5,843 bases of DNA, from the NCBI GenBank assembly GCA_016201085.1, contig JACQDO010000068.1, forward strand, positions 1 through 5,843, written 5' to 3'. Below the pieces are notes generated by a model. The model was not told where the DNA came from. It made no database searches and was given only the letters and a program-made list of their open reading frames with translations. Position 1 is the first letter of the stretch. Every line of letters starts with the position of its first letter. Source of the stretch: Hyphomicrobiales bacterium. GTDB taxonomy: Bacteria; Pseudomonadota; Alphaproteobacteria; Rhizobiales; Xanthobacteraceae. Shown here piece after piece: positions 1-5,655 of the stretch. Both the position numbers and the translations under genes were made by a program.

Positions 1-40
1 AACCCGTGCTTCTTACCGAAAGTTTCGATTGCCACTGGCT

Positions 41-70
41 TTGCGATTCCTTGACCGATTTACATCTAAT
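41..70 (+). promoter_or_regulatory. Possible promoter of the BtuF-like gene
   Basis: A -10-like hexamer TCTAAT (65-70) matches the sigma-70 consensus at 5 of 6 positions. It follows a weaker -35-like TTGCGA (41-46) with an 18-bp spacer. A better -35 match, TTGACC at 51-56, has no good -10 partner at normal spacing. The 102 bases before the gene are clearly poorer in GC than the coding regions, as expected of a promoter region. There is a GGGA at 95-98 close to the ATG, and an AGGA at 81-84 that is too far upstream to be a normal ribosome binding site. This is a reading by eye only. Confidence 0.25.
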
Positions 71-102
71 TTTCGGGCTAAGGAAAACTTAAACGGGAAA
101 AG

Positions 103-906
103 ATGTATCCTCCCGCCCGCATCGTCTGCCTGACCGAGGAGACCGTGGAGACGCTTTATCTCCTCGGCGAGGACGCGCGCATTGTCGGCGTGTCCGGCTA
201 CGCCGTGCGCCCCGCCAGAGTGCGCAAGGAGAAGCCGCGCGTGTCGGCCTTCATCTCCGCCGACGTGCCGAAAATCCTGGCGCTCAAGCCCGATCTGGTG
301 CTGACTTTTTCCGATCTGCAGGCCGACATCGTCGCCGAGCTGATCCGCGCAAACGTGGCGGTGCATGCCTTCAACCAGCGCGACGTCGCCGGCATCTTCG
401 ACATGATCCGCACGCTCGGCGCGCTGGTGGGCGCGCCCGCCAAGGCCGAGGCGCTGGCGGGCTCGCTCGCCGCGCGCGTCGACGCCGTGCACGAGCGCGC
501 GCTCAGGCTGCCGCGCCATCCGCGCGTCTATTTCGAGGAGTGGGATGAGCCGATGATCTCGGGGCTGGGCTGGGTCTCCGAGCTGATCGCGGCCGCCGGC
601 GGCATCGAGGTGTTCCCGCAGCTGGCCGCGCGCAAGAATGCCAAGGACCGCATCGTGATGCACGCCGACGTGGTCGCCGCCCGGCCCGATATCATCGTCG
701 GTTCCTGGTGCGGCAAGAAATTCGTGCCCGCCAAGGTGGCGGCGCGGCCCGGTTTCAGCGCGGTGCCGGCGGTCGCCGGCGGCTTCCTGCGCGAGATCAA
801 ATCCACGCTAATTCTACAGCCGGGCCCGGCCGCGCTCACCGACGGGCTCGACCGGCTGGCCGCCATCATCGCCGAATGGGCGAAAAGCAGCGGCAAAACT
901 GCATAG
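103..906 (+). CDS. BtuF-like cobalamin-type ABC substrate-binding protein, without signal peptide
   Basis: A 267-residue class III periplasmic-binding-protein fold (helical-backbone type, PF01497 / COG0614 family), which binds corrinoids, haem or siderophores for ABC importers. Seen directly: the N-terminal strand RIVCLTEETVETLYLLG (6-22), then ARIVGVSGYAVRP (25-37), typical of BtuF relatives; the second-strand segment ILALKPDLVLTFSDLQ (58-73); the start of the C-terminal lobe at RVYFEEWDEPMISGLGWV (141-158); ARPDIIVGSWCG (193-204); and a closing TLILQPGP (235-242). Length is normal for the mature protein. It starts directly with the first strand, with no hydrophobic leader or lipobox, and an in-frame stop TAA at 79-81 with no start codon before 103 rules out a longer N-terminus. 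It may therefore be cytoplasmic or depend on an unusual export route. No permease or ATPase is nearby; the next gene is a small membrane protein in the same direction. The fold is secure; the ligand is inferred from the closest family resemblance. Confidence 0.8.
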   Translation: MYPPARIVCLTEETVETLYLLGEDARIVGVSGYAVRPARVRKEKPRVSAFISADVPKILALKPDLVLTFSDLQADIVAELIRANVAVHAFNQRDVAGIFDMIRTLGALVGAPAKAEALAGSLAARVDAVHERALRLPRHPRVYFEEWDEPMISGLGWVSELIAAAGGIEVFPQLAARKNAKDRIVMHADVVAARPDIIVGSWCGKKFVPAKVAARPGFSAVPAVAGGFLREIKSTLILQPGPAALTDGLDRLAAIIAEWAKSSGKTA

Positions 907-922
907 CGGCAGCTTTTGGCGA

Positions 923-952
923 TTGGCAATGAGGGCCGTCGCTGTGCTATGT
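923..952 (+). promoter_or_regulatory. Candidate promoter of the DUF6580-like gene
   Basis: TTGGCA (923-928) and CTATGT (947-952) are separated by 18 bp. The -10-like element fits the CTATRT form often seen in alphaproteobacterial housekeeping promoters. Transcription would begin near 959, about 27 bases before the ATG at 986, leaving room for the AAGGA ribosome binding site at 971-975. If real, this promoter lies over an alternative in-frame TTG start at 923 and argues against that longer reading. Confidence 0.35.
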
Positions 953-985
953 AGGACCAAATTGACGCAAAAGGACCCGACAGCG

Positions 986-1534
986 ATGCAACCGAACAAA
1001 GCCCGCAACGACCTGTGGATGGATCTCGCCCTGGTGGCCTTCCTCATCGCGCTCGGCGTGGTGGCCCGTCTGCTGCCCCATGCACCGGGCTTCCTGCCGG
1101 TCGCCGCCAGCGGCCTGTTTGCCGCCCGTATGCTGCGCATTCCGGCGCTGGCGATCATGGTGCCGGTGCTCGCCATGATCCTGAGCAACGTGGCGCTGCC
1201 GGGCGAAGACTGGCGCGTTCAGGCGGTCGGCTTCGCGGCCATTGCGATCCCAGCCGTGGCCGGCATCGCCACGCGGCGCTGGAGCGGCATCCTCCCAACC
1301 GCCGCCACCATGGTCGTGTCCTCGCTGCTGTTCTTTGTTCTGTCGAACTTCGCGGTCTGGGCATTCAACGGCATGTATCCGATGACCTGGCAGGGCCTAG
1401 TGCAATGCTACGTCGCCGCGCTGCCCTTCCTCGAGAAGACGATGCTGGGCGACCTGGTCTGGACCGGCGTGCTGTTCGGCGGAGCCTGGCTGGTCATGCG
1501 CACACCGGCGCTGGCACGGGTTCGGGCGCGCTAA
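986..1534 (+). CDS. DUF6580-like / ECF S-component-like integral membrane protein
   Basis: A 182-residue hydrophobic protein with about five or six membrane segments (roughly residues 12-30, 35-51, 53-71, 78-95, 105-127 and 154-171). The signature NFAVW (121-125) followed by YPMTWQGLVQCYVAALPF (131-148) and GDLVWTGVLFG (155-165) is what I recall of the DUF6580 family, whose members resemble the substrate-capturing S components of ECF vitamin transporters. The ATG at 986 was chosen because AAGGA at 971-975 stands 10 bases before it and a plausible promoter ends at 952; a TTG at 923 is in frame but would add 21 non-hydrophobic residues. It follows the BtuF-like gene by 79 bases in the same direction, so joint function in uptake of a small molecule is possible but unproven. 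Its stop overlaps the stop of the convergent antiporter gene. The substrate is unknown. Confidence 0.7.
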   Translation: MQPNKARNDLWMDLALVAFLIALGVVARLLPHAPGFLPVAASGLFAARMLRIPALAIMVPVLAMILSNVALPGEDWRVQAVGFAAIAIPAVAGIATRRWSGILPTAATMVVSSLLFFVLSNFAVWAFNGMYPMTWQGLVQCYVAALPFLEKTMLGDLVWTGVLFGGAWLVMRTPALARVRAR

Positions 1535-3309
1535 CCAATCCAGCGCTGCAATCTTTTCCAATATGACTTGAGCCGGCCGACCACATCGGCCGGCTCTTCC
1601 GGTTGGGCCAGCCGCAGGCCGACGGTGGTGACGCGGCCGCTCTCGACCTTGTGCGCCAGCAAGGCGATCGGGCCGAGCGCGACGATGTCGCCGGTCTTGG
1701 CCGGGCGGCCGAGATTTTCCGTGAAGAAGTCGGCCAGCGACACCTCGGTATGGTCGGCGGCGACCTGCAGGCCGTAGATTTCCGCCAGCGCGCCGAGCGT
1801 CGCGCTTCCCGCCACGAAGAAATCGCCCAGCAGGCTGGGGTCGGGCGAGGCCGGCGCCGGCATTTTCACGAAGAAATGGTCGAGCGACTGCGCCTTCTCC
1901 GGCGGCGCCAGCAGATAGACATAGTCGCCCTCGCGCACCGGATCGGCTTCCGCCGGCGTGAGGATCTGCTCGTTGCGCACAACAAGCGTCGGCCGTGCCC
2001 AGCTCGGAATGAGACCGCGCCGCAGATACGGGCTGTTGGCAGGCACCGGATAGCCGACGATCTCGCGCGCCAGCTGACCGGGCAGATCGAGTTCGACACG
2101 GCGCGGCACCGGATCGCTGCGGGTATGCACGATGTCGAGCTTGCGGGCGGCGAAGGCCACCGTCCAGCCCTGCACCAAGAGCGACAGCAGCACGACCACG
2201 AACGCAACGTCGAAGAACAGATAGGCCACCGGCAACCCGACCAGCAGCGGGATCGAGGCCAGGAAAATCCCGACCGCGCCGCGCAAGCCGACCCAGGAGA
2301 TGAACAGCTTCTCGCGCCACTTGAAATTGAACGGCGCCAGACACAGGAACACCGCCACCGGCCGCGCCACCAGCATCAGCACCAGCGCCACCACCACCGC
2401 GCCGATCAGACTGTCGGCCAGCCGCTGCGGCCAGACCAAGAGGCCGAGCAGCACGAACATCACGATCTGCGCCAGCCAGGTCGCCGCGTCGAGAAACACG
2501 ATCACGGAATTATGCGCGCGCGTCTGCCGGTTGCCGACGACCAGGCCGGCGAGATAGACGGCGAGAAAGCCCGAGCCGTGCACCGCATTGGCGAGCGCGA
2601 ATACCACCAGCGCGCTCACCGTCACGAACGGCGCGTGCAGACCTTGCGCCAGGTTAAGCCGGTTAAGCACAAAAGTGATGATCCGGCCGCCGACCATGCC
2701 GATGATGAGGCCGAGGATCGCTTCGCGGGCGAGCGCCAGCAAGGCATGCGACCAGGTCTGGTTGCCGACGGCCAGGATTTCCACGAGCAGCAGCGCCAGG
2801 AACACCGCGAACGGATCGTTGGTGCCCGATTCCACTTCCAGTGTGGCGCGCACGCGCGGGCGTAGCCGCAAGCCGCGCGCATTGATCAGGAAGAACACCG
2901 CCGCCGCGTCGGTGGAGGCGACCACCGATCCGACCAGCAAAGCCTGGATCCAGCCGATGCCGAGCACCAGCTTGGCGATCGGCGCAGTGAGCAATGTGGT
3001 GATCACCACACCCACTGTTGCAAGTGTCACCGCCGGAGCCAGCACGTTGCGAAAGGTGGCGAAGCGGGTGCGCAGGCCGCCATCGAATAGGATCAACGCC
3101 AGCGCGATGGAACCGACGGTATAGGCGGTGCCGACGTCGGAGAATTTGACGCCACCCGGCCCGCCCTCGCCCGCCAGCATGCCGACCAGCAGGAACACCA
3201 GCAGCAACGGCGCGCCGAACCGCAGCGCCAGCAGGCTCGACAGGATGCCGGCGAGCACCAGCAGGCTGCCCAGCAAAATAGCGATACTGACCGTGTCGAG
3301 CGAGGCCAT
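1531..3309 (-). CDS. nhaP2: Potassium/proton antiporter, NhaP2/CvrA type (CPA1 family)
   Basis: A 592-residue inner-membrane antiporter expected to exchange K+ (and perhaps other monovalent cations) for protons, protecting pH and volume. E. coli NhaP2 (CvrA) is similar in length. The exchanger domain covers about residues 7-390 with some 12 membrane segments. It shows LILFDGGLRTR (72-82), the helix-break STDAAAVFFLI (132-142), the ion-binding ESGTNDPFAV (160-169; N164-D165 is the conserved ND pair), GSGFLAVYLAGLVVGN (245-260), and WVGLRGAVGIFLA (339-351). A cytoplasmic TrkA_C-like regulatory domain follows at about 405-480 and a CorC/HlyC-associated domain at about 491-570, the usual NhaP2 order. 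The ATG at 3309 starts directly before the first helix. The ribosome binding site is poor (CGAG six bases upstream) and abuts a repeat. The gene end overlaps the convergent membrane-protein gene by 4 bp. Family assignment is strong; the preferred ion is inferred. Confidence 0.93.
   Translation of the reverse strand: MASLDTVSIAILLGSLLVLAGILSSLLALRFGAPLLLVFLLVGMLAGEGGPGGVKFSDVGTAYTVGSIALALILFDGGLRTRFATFRNVLAPAVTLATVGVVITTLLTAPIAKLVLGIGWIQALLVGSVVASTDAAAVFFLINARGLRLRPRVRATLEVESGTNDPFAVFLALLLVEILAVGNQTWSHALLALAREAILGLIIGMVGGRIITFVLNRLNLAQGLHAPFVTVSALVVFALANAVHGSGFLAVYLAGLVVGNRQTRAHNSVIVFLDAATWLAQIVMFVLLGLLVWPQRLADSLIGAVVVALVLMLVARPVAVFLCLAPFNFKWREKLFISWVGLRGAVGIFLASIPLLVGLPVAYLFFDVAFVVVLLSLLVQGWTVAFAARKLDIVHTRSDPVPRRVELDLPGQLAREIVGYPVPANSPYLRRGLIPSWARPTLVVRNEQILTPAEADPVREGDYVYLLAPPEKAQSLDHFFVKMPAPASPDPSLLGDFFVAGSATLGALAEIYGLQVAADHTEVSLADFFTENLGRPAKTGDIVALGPIALLAHKVESGRVTTVGLRLAQPEEPADVVGRLKSYWKRLQRWIG
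1570..1596. terminator. Perfect GC-rich hairpin inside the antiporter 3' end; possible terminator for the convergent gene
   Basis: GAGCCGGCCGA (1570-1580) and TCGGCCGGCTC (1586-1596) form a perfect 11-bp stem with a 5-base loop. It lies 36 bases beyond the stop codon of the plus-strand membrane-protein gene, where a terminator would be needed, because the two convergent genes have no space between them. On the plus strand it is followed only by TTCC, not a long T run, so it is not a canonical intrinsic terminator; it may block polymerase or protect an RNA 3' end. On the minus strand it encodes residues EPADVVGRL near the antiporter C-terminus. Confidence 0.35.
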
Positions 3310-3321
3310 ATTTATCTCGTC

Positions 3322-3390
3322 ATTCCGGGACGCTCGCCTTAAGCGCGTTTACGCGCGTCTTCGACGCGCTATGGCGAGCGGGCCCGGAAT
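3322..3390. repeat. REP/MITE-like imperfect palindrome
   Basis: The arms are ATTCCGGG (3322-3329) with CCCGGAAT (3383-3390), CGCTCGCC (3331-3338) with GGCGAGCG (3373-3380), and AGCGCGT (3342-3348) with ACGCGCT (3364-3370). They leave a 15-base loop and small bulges, so 23 base pairs can form. Palindromes with these ends are, as I recall, dispersed in many copies in genomes of the Bradyrhizobium group; a count in the host genome would settle it. It ends 12 bases before the antiporter start codon and so forms most of that gene's leader. It could also fold in RNA and limit read-through from the BKACE side. Confidence 0.75.
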
Positions 3391-3396
3391 CCAGGG
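3382..3396 (+). repeat. 15-bp inverted repeat, copy 1
   Basis: GCCCGGAATCCAGGG here is an exact reverse complement of bases 3642-3656. This copy is the outer end of the long palindrome plus six further bases, and lies just past the ancestral stop codon of the GIY-YIG remnant (3404-3406). Confidence 0.8.
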
Positions 3397-3403
3397 TTAC
3401 AAA

Positions 3404-3632
3404 TTACTGACTGATTTGATCGTAAAGGTCGACCCATTGCGGGTTCGACTGCTCAATTAGTCGCAATTTCCTAAGTTTCGAACCAGACGAGCCGGCCTAC
3501 GCCATACTGGCTGGTGAATCCGCGAAGTATTTTGTTTTTGTGCTCATAGACGCGGCGGACAAGATCGTTGGTTACGCCGATATAGAGCGTACCGTTCCGG
3601 TCACTGGCGAGCAGATAGACATAGTAGGCCAT
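3404..3632 (-). pseudogene. Small GIY-YIG nuclease-like gene, internally deleted and frameshifted
   Basis: From the ATG at 3632 the frame reads MAYYVYLLAS, then TLYIGVTNDLVRRVYEHK (15-32), the conserved GIY-YIG core with its paired tyrosines and arginine, and YGVGRLVWFET. It stops at residue 53 (TAG, 3471-3473). Intact small proteins of this YhbQ/UPF0213-like kind are about 85-100 residues. One base out of frame, bases 3475-3407 read LRKLRLIEQ then SNPQWVDLYDQISQ and end at TAA (3404-3406). That is the expected C-terminus of the same family. The missing piece, about 20 residues, normally holds the AIxREKxxKxW segment with the metal-binding glutamate, so activity is unlikely even if the 53-residue product is made. 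AGGGG at 3641-3645 gives a well-spaced ribosome binding site for the 3632 start; an ATG at 3638 is in frame. The start overlaps the BKACE 3' end. Confidence 0.8.
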
Positions 3633-4572
3633 GCGCATGGCCCCTGGATTCCGGGCTCGTGAGCGAGAGGATCTCGCGCGCCTCATCCGGATTGGCGATC
3701 TCCAGCCCCAGCCCTTCGAGGATCTTGCGCACCTGCGTGACCTGCTGGGCGTTGGATTCGGCCAGCTTGCCGGCGCCGATCCAAAGCGAATCCTCCATGC
3801 CGACCCGCACATTACCGCCCATCGCCGCAGCCTGGGCCGCGACCTTCATTTGATTGCCGCCGGCCCCTAACACGGACCAGCAATAATTCTCCGGCCCGAG
3901 CAGCCGGTCGGCGGTTCGCTTCATCATGATGACGTCTTCGGGATGCGCCCCGATGCCGCCGAGAATGCCGAACACCGACTGCACGAACAGCGGCGTCTTG
4001 ATCACGCCGCGGTCGAGGAAATGCTTGAGCGTATAGAGATGGCCGATATCGTAGCACTCGATCTCGAAGCGGGTATTGTTCTCGGAGCAGGTTTTGAGAA
4101 TGTATTCGATGTCGGCAAAGGTATTTTTGAACATGCCCTTGCGGGAGCCTTCGAGATACGGCTCCTCCCAGTCGTGTTTGAACTTGCCTTTGTAGCGCGG
4201 GATCATCGGGTAGAGCCCGAAATTCATCGTGCCCATGTTGAGGGAAGCGACTTCCGGCTTGAAGGTCGCGGCCGGCTTGACGCGCTCTTCCACCATCATG
4301 GTGGGCGCGCCGCCGGTGGTGATGTTCACCACCACGTTCGAGCGCTGCTTGATCACCTTGAGGAACGGCGCGAAGGCCTCCGGCGTCTGGTCGGGACGCC
4401 CGTCCTGCGGGTTGCGCGCATGCAGATGGACAATCGCCGCCCCCGCTTCGGCAGCCCCGATGGCGGCATCGGCGATCTGTTGGGCGGTCACCGGTATATA
4501 CGGAGACATCGAGGGCGTGTGAATCGAGCCGGTAACGGCACAGGTAATGATGACTTTGCGCGGCTTCGCCAT
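3601..4572 (-). CDS. BKACE (beta-keto acid cleavage enzyme, DUF849), altered C-terminus
   Basis: A 323-residue TIM-barrel enzyme of the 3-keto-5-aminohexanoate cleavage (Kce) family. It condenses a beta-keto acid with acetyl-CoA to give acetoacetate and a new CoA ester. Seen: KVIITCAVTGS (6-16), the zinc-binding VHLHARNP (48-55; H49 and H51), NITTGG (83-88), a MNFGLYP segment (116-122), and VRVGMEDSLW (255-264). R256, E260 and D261 correspond to Kce Arg226, Glu230 and Asp231, so the active site looks intact. It is about 45 residues longer than Kce, partly from an insert near residues 127-150. The substrate cannot be read from this. The ATG at 4572 has GGGATGGA upstream. The last 18 or so residues, from about S306, are encoded by repeat DNA and the first codons of the GIY-YIG remnant in another frame, so the native tail was probably replaced. 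It is divergent from the DMT transporter. Confidence 0.93.
   Translation of the reverse strand: MAKPRKVIITCAVTGSIHTPSMSPYIPVTAQQIADAAIGAAEAGAAIVHLHARNPQDGRPDQTPEAFAPFLKVIKQRSNVVVNITTGGAPTMMVEERVKPAATFKPEVASLNMGTMNFGLYPMIPRYKGKFKHDWEEPYLEGSRKGMFKNTFADIEYILKTCSENNTRFEIECYDIGHLYTLKHFLDRGVIKTPLFVQSVFGILGGIGAHPEDVIMMKRTADRLLGPENYCWSVLGAGGNQMKVAAQAAAMGGNVRVGMEDSLWIGAGKLAESNAQQVTQVRKILEGLGLEIANPDEAREILSLTSPESRGHAHGLLCLSARQ
3627..3642. repeat. 16-bp perfect palindrome over the GIY-YIG start codons
   Basis: GGCCATGCGCATGGCC is its own reverse complement. It contains both possible GIY-YIG start codons (3638 and 3632) and abuts the 15-bp repeat at 3642-3656. It could be an operator-like or recombination site belonging to the unit, or a consequence of how the unit's end was formed. 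No known site is recognised. Confidence 0.6.
3642..3656 (-). repeat. 15-bp inverted repeat, copy 2, inside the BKACE 3' end
   Basis: CCCTGGATTCCGGGC is the exact reverse complement of 3382-3396. Here only one end of the palindrome is present. On the minus strand it supplies the ribosome binding site of the GIY-YIG remnant and, in another frame, encodes part of the anomalous BKACE tail (around SPESRG, residues 306-311). Confidence 0.8.
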
Positions 4573-4749
4573 GAGCTATCCATCCCGCTGATATGTATGT
4601 TGTGGTTTCGTTATTGGACTTGGGCGACGATCCTAGAGTATCAGCCGTACTCAAGTCACCCTGCGGCGAGTATTTAACTTGCGCATGAGCTATTCCGAAA
4701 CCGGATGCCGGGCCGGATCAAGTCCGCAATCATGCGCCAGGACAGCGAC
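4573..4749. promoter_or_regulatory. Divergent intergenic region between BKACE and DMT transporter, with a dyad
   Basis: This 177-base spacer is less GC-rich than the genes and should hold both promoters. The clearest structure is a dyad at 4633-4655: CTAGAGTA and TACTCAAG around a 7-base centre, one mismatch in eight pairs, the size and shape of a transcription factor operator. A second pair, GACTTG (4617-4622) and CAAGTC (4652-4657), shares the right half. I could not assign confident -35/-10 pairs for either gene. An operator here could control both genes together, for example by a LysR, GntR or TetR regulator, but none is encoded in this window. Confidence 0.35.
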
Positions 4750-5652
4750 GTGGATGATAAAAATCAATCTGCGGCGGCACGGTCTTCCGGGATCCTGATC
4801 GGAGCGCTCTGCGGCATTGCCTCCGCGCTCGCCTGGGCGGCGGGCTTTGTCGCCGCCAAGCATGGCGTTGCCGTCGGCTTTTCGCCCGCCGATCTCGCAC
4901 TGCACCGCTTCCTGTGGTCCGGCCTGCTGCTGATGCCGCTGGTGCTGCGCGATGGCATCGGCGACCTCGGCGGTATCGGCTGGAAACGCGGACTGACCAT
5001 GAGCGTGCTGTCCGGCCCACCGCAGGCCATGATCGCTTATACCGGTTTCATGCTGGTGCCGCTCGGCCACGGCACCACCATCCAGCCGGCCTGCGCGGCG
5101 CTGTCGGGGTTGATCCTGGCCACGCTGCTGCTCGGCGAACGGCCGACCGTCGCACGCGTCATCGGCGGAACCACGATCATTGCCGGACTGCTGGTGTTCG
5201 GCGTTGAATCGATCACCACCATCGGCAGCCATGGCGTCGGCGGCGATCTGCTGTTCGCCACCGCCGGCTTGTTCTGGGCGATCTTCGGCATCCTGCTGCG
5301 CTACTGGCTGGTGTCGGGCACGCGCGCGGTGGCGGCGGTCGGCGCAATCTCGGTGCTGGTCTATGCCCCGCTCTATGGCGTGCTGGTTGGCTACGAGAAT
5401 TTGCTGCGCATGAGCCTCGCCGAAAATCTTTTGCAGGTCGTAGTGCAAGGCCTGATCGCCGGCGCGCTGCCGATCTTCCTGTTCGCGCGCGCGGTCGTGC
5501 TGCTCGGCGCCGGGCGCGCGGCGACGTTTCCGGCGCTGGTGCCCGGCTTCTCGATGATCATCGGCTATCTCGCGCTCGGCATTATTCCGAGCATCGCGCA
5601 GGTCGTCGGCCTCGTCATCGTGGTGATCGGCTTCCGCTTCGCCTTGCGCTAA
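4750..5652 (+). CDS. DMT superfamily transporter with two EamA domains
   Basis: An inner-membrane drug/metabolite transporter of about ten helices, most likely an exporter of an amino acid or other small metabolite. From this start it has 300 residues. The first EamA repeat runs about residues 15-152 and includes the family signature LLLGERPT before the repeat's last helix; the second runs about 163-297. In the second repeat the usual GE pair is missing: LALGIIPS stands there, which is tolerated in some members. The GTG at 4750 was chosen because AGGA (4739-4742) is 7 bases upstream and the first helix then begins near residue 14. ATGs at 4705 and 4732 are in frame and would add 15 or 6 polar residues, but neither has a visible ribosome binding site. 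Its stop is 3 bases from the convergent acyl-CoA dehydrogenase stop. The substrate is unknown; the divergent BKACE gene hints at a related metabolite. Confidence 0.88.
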   Translation: MDDKNQSAAARSSGILIGALCGIASALAWAAGFVAAKHGVAVGFSPADLALHRFLWSGLLLMPLVLRDGIGDLGGIGWKRGLTMSVLSGPPQAMIAYTGFMLVPLGHGTTIQPACAALSGLILATLLLGERPTVARVIGGTTIIAGLLVFGVESITTIGSHGVGGDLLFATAGLFWAIFGILLRYWLVSGTRAVAAVGAISVLVYAPLYGVLVGYENLLRMSLAENLLQVVVQGLIAGALPIFLFARAVVLLGAGRAATFPALVPGFSMIIGYLALGIIPSIAQVVGLVIVVIGFRFALR

Positions 5653-5655
5653 CGA

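Larger units (their letters stand above)
3321..3655 (-). mobile_element. Possible decayed repeat-plus-GIY-YIG insertion unit
   Basis: This interval contains, in order on the plus strand, a long imperfect palindrome, a broken GIY-YIG gene on the minus strand, and an inverted partial copy of the palindrome end. CTCGT stands just outside each edge (3316-3320 and 3656-3660), which could be a 5-bp target duplication, though a match this short may be chance. Both neighbours look altered by the unit: the BKACE reading frame runs into it and the antiporter start lies 11 bases beyond it. I infer a single insertion of a repeat-bounded unit followed by decay; separate insertion of repeats beside a resident gene would look similar. 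Confidence 0.35.

Noticed and set aside
31..37. GCCACTG before a BtuF-like gene, recalling a conserved piece of cobalamin riboswitches.
   Set aside because: The following GGGAAGG-type segment and the B12 box are not seen before the gene, and only 102 bases are available; a lone 7-mer is not enough.
894..918. Hairpin CAAAACTGC / GCAGCTTTTG with a bulged C around the stop codon of the BtuF-like gene.
   Set aside because: The T run is inside the stem rather than after it and the stem is weak, so I do not call it a terminator.
923..985. N-terminal extension of the membrane protein from a TTG at 923.
   Set aside because: The ATG at 986 has a spaced AAGGA site, and the extension overlaps a likely promoter and adds non-hydrophobic residues.
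1603..2865. Long open frame on the plus strand opposite nhaP2.
   Set aside because: Its translation is low-complexity (rich in R, H, Q, E and D), as expected from the antisense of a GC-rich membrane-protein gene, which has strong family motifs.
3812..4654. Long minus-strand open frame overlapping the BKACE gene in another frame.
   Set aside because: Its composition is arginine-rich and shadow-like, while the overlapping frame carries all the BKACE active-site motifs.
4570..4693. Direct repeat CATGAGCTAT at 4570-4579 and 4684-4693, near the two ends of the divergent spacer.
   Set aside because: Ten-base matches are expected by chance several times in a window of this size, and no further similarity surrounds them.
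4690..5448. Minus-strand open frame opposite the DMT transporter.
   Set aside because: Its translation is an H/Q/D/R-rich antisense shadow; the plus strand encodes a clear EamA protein.
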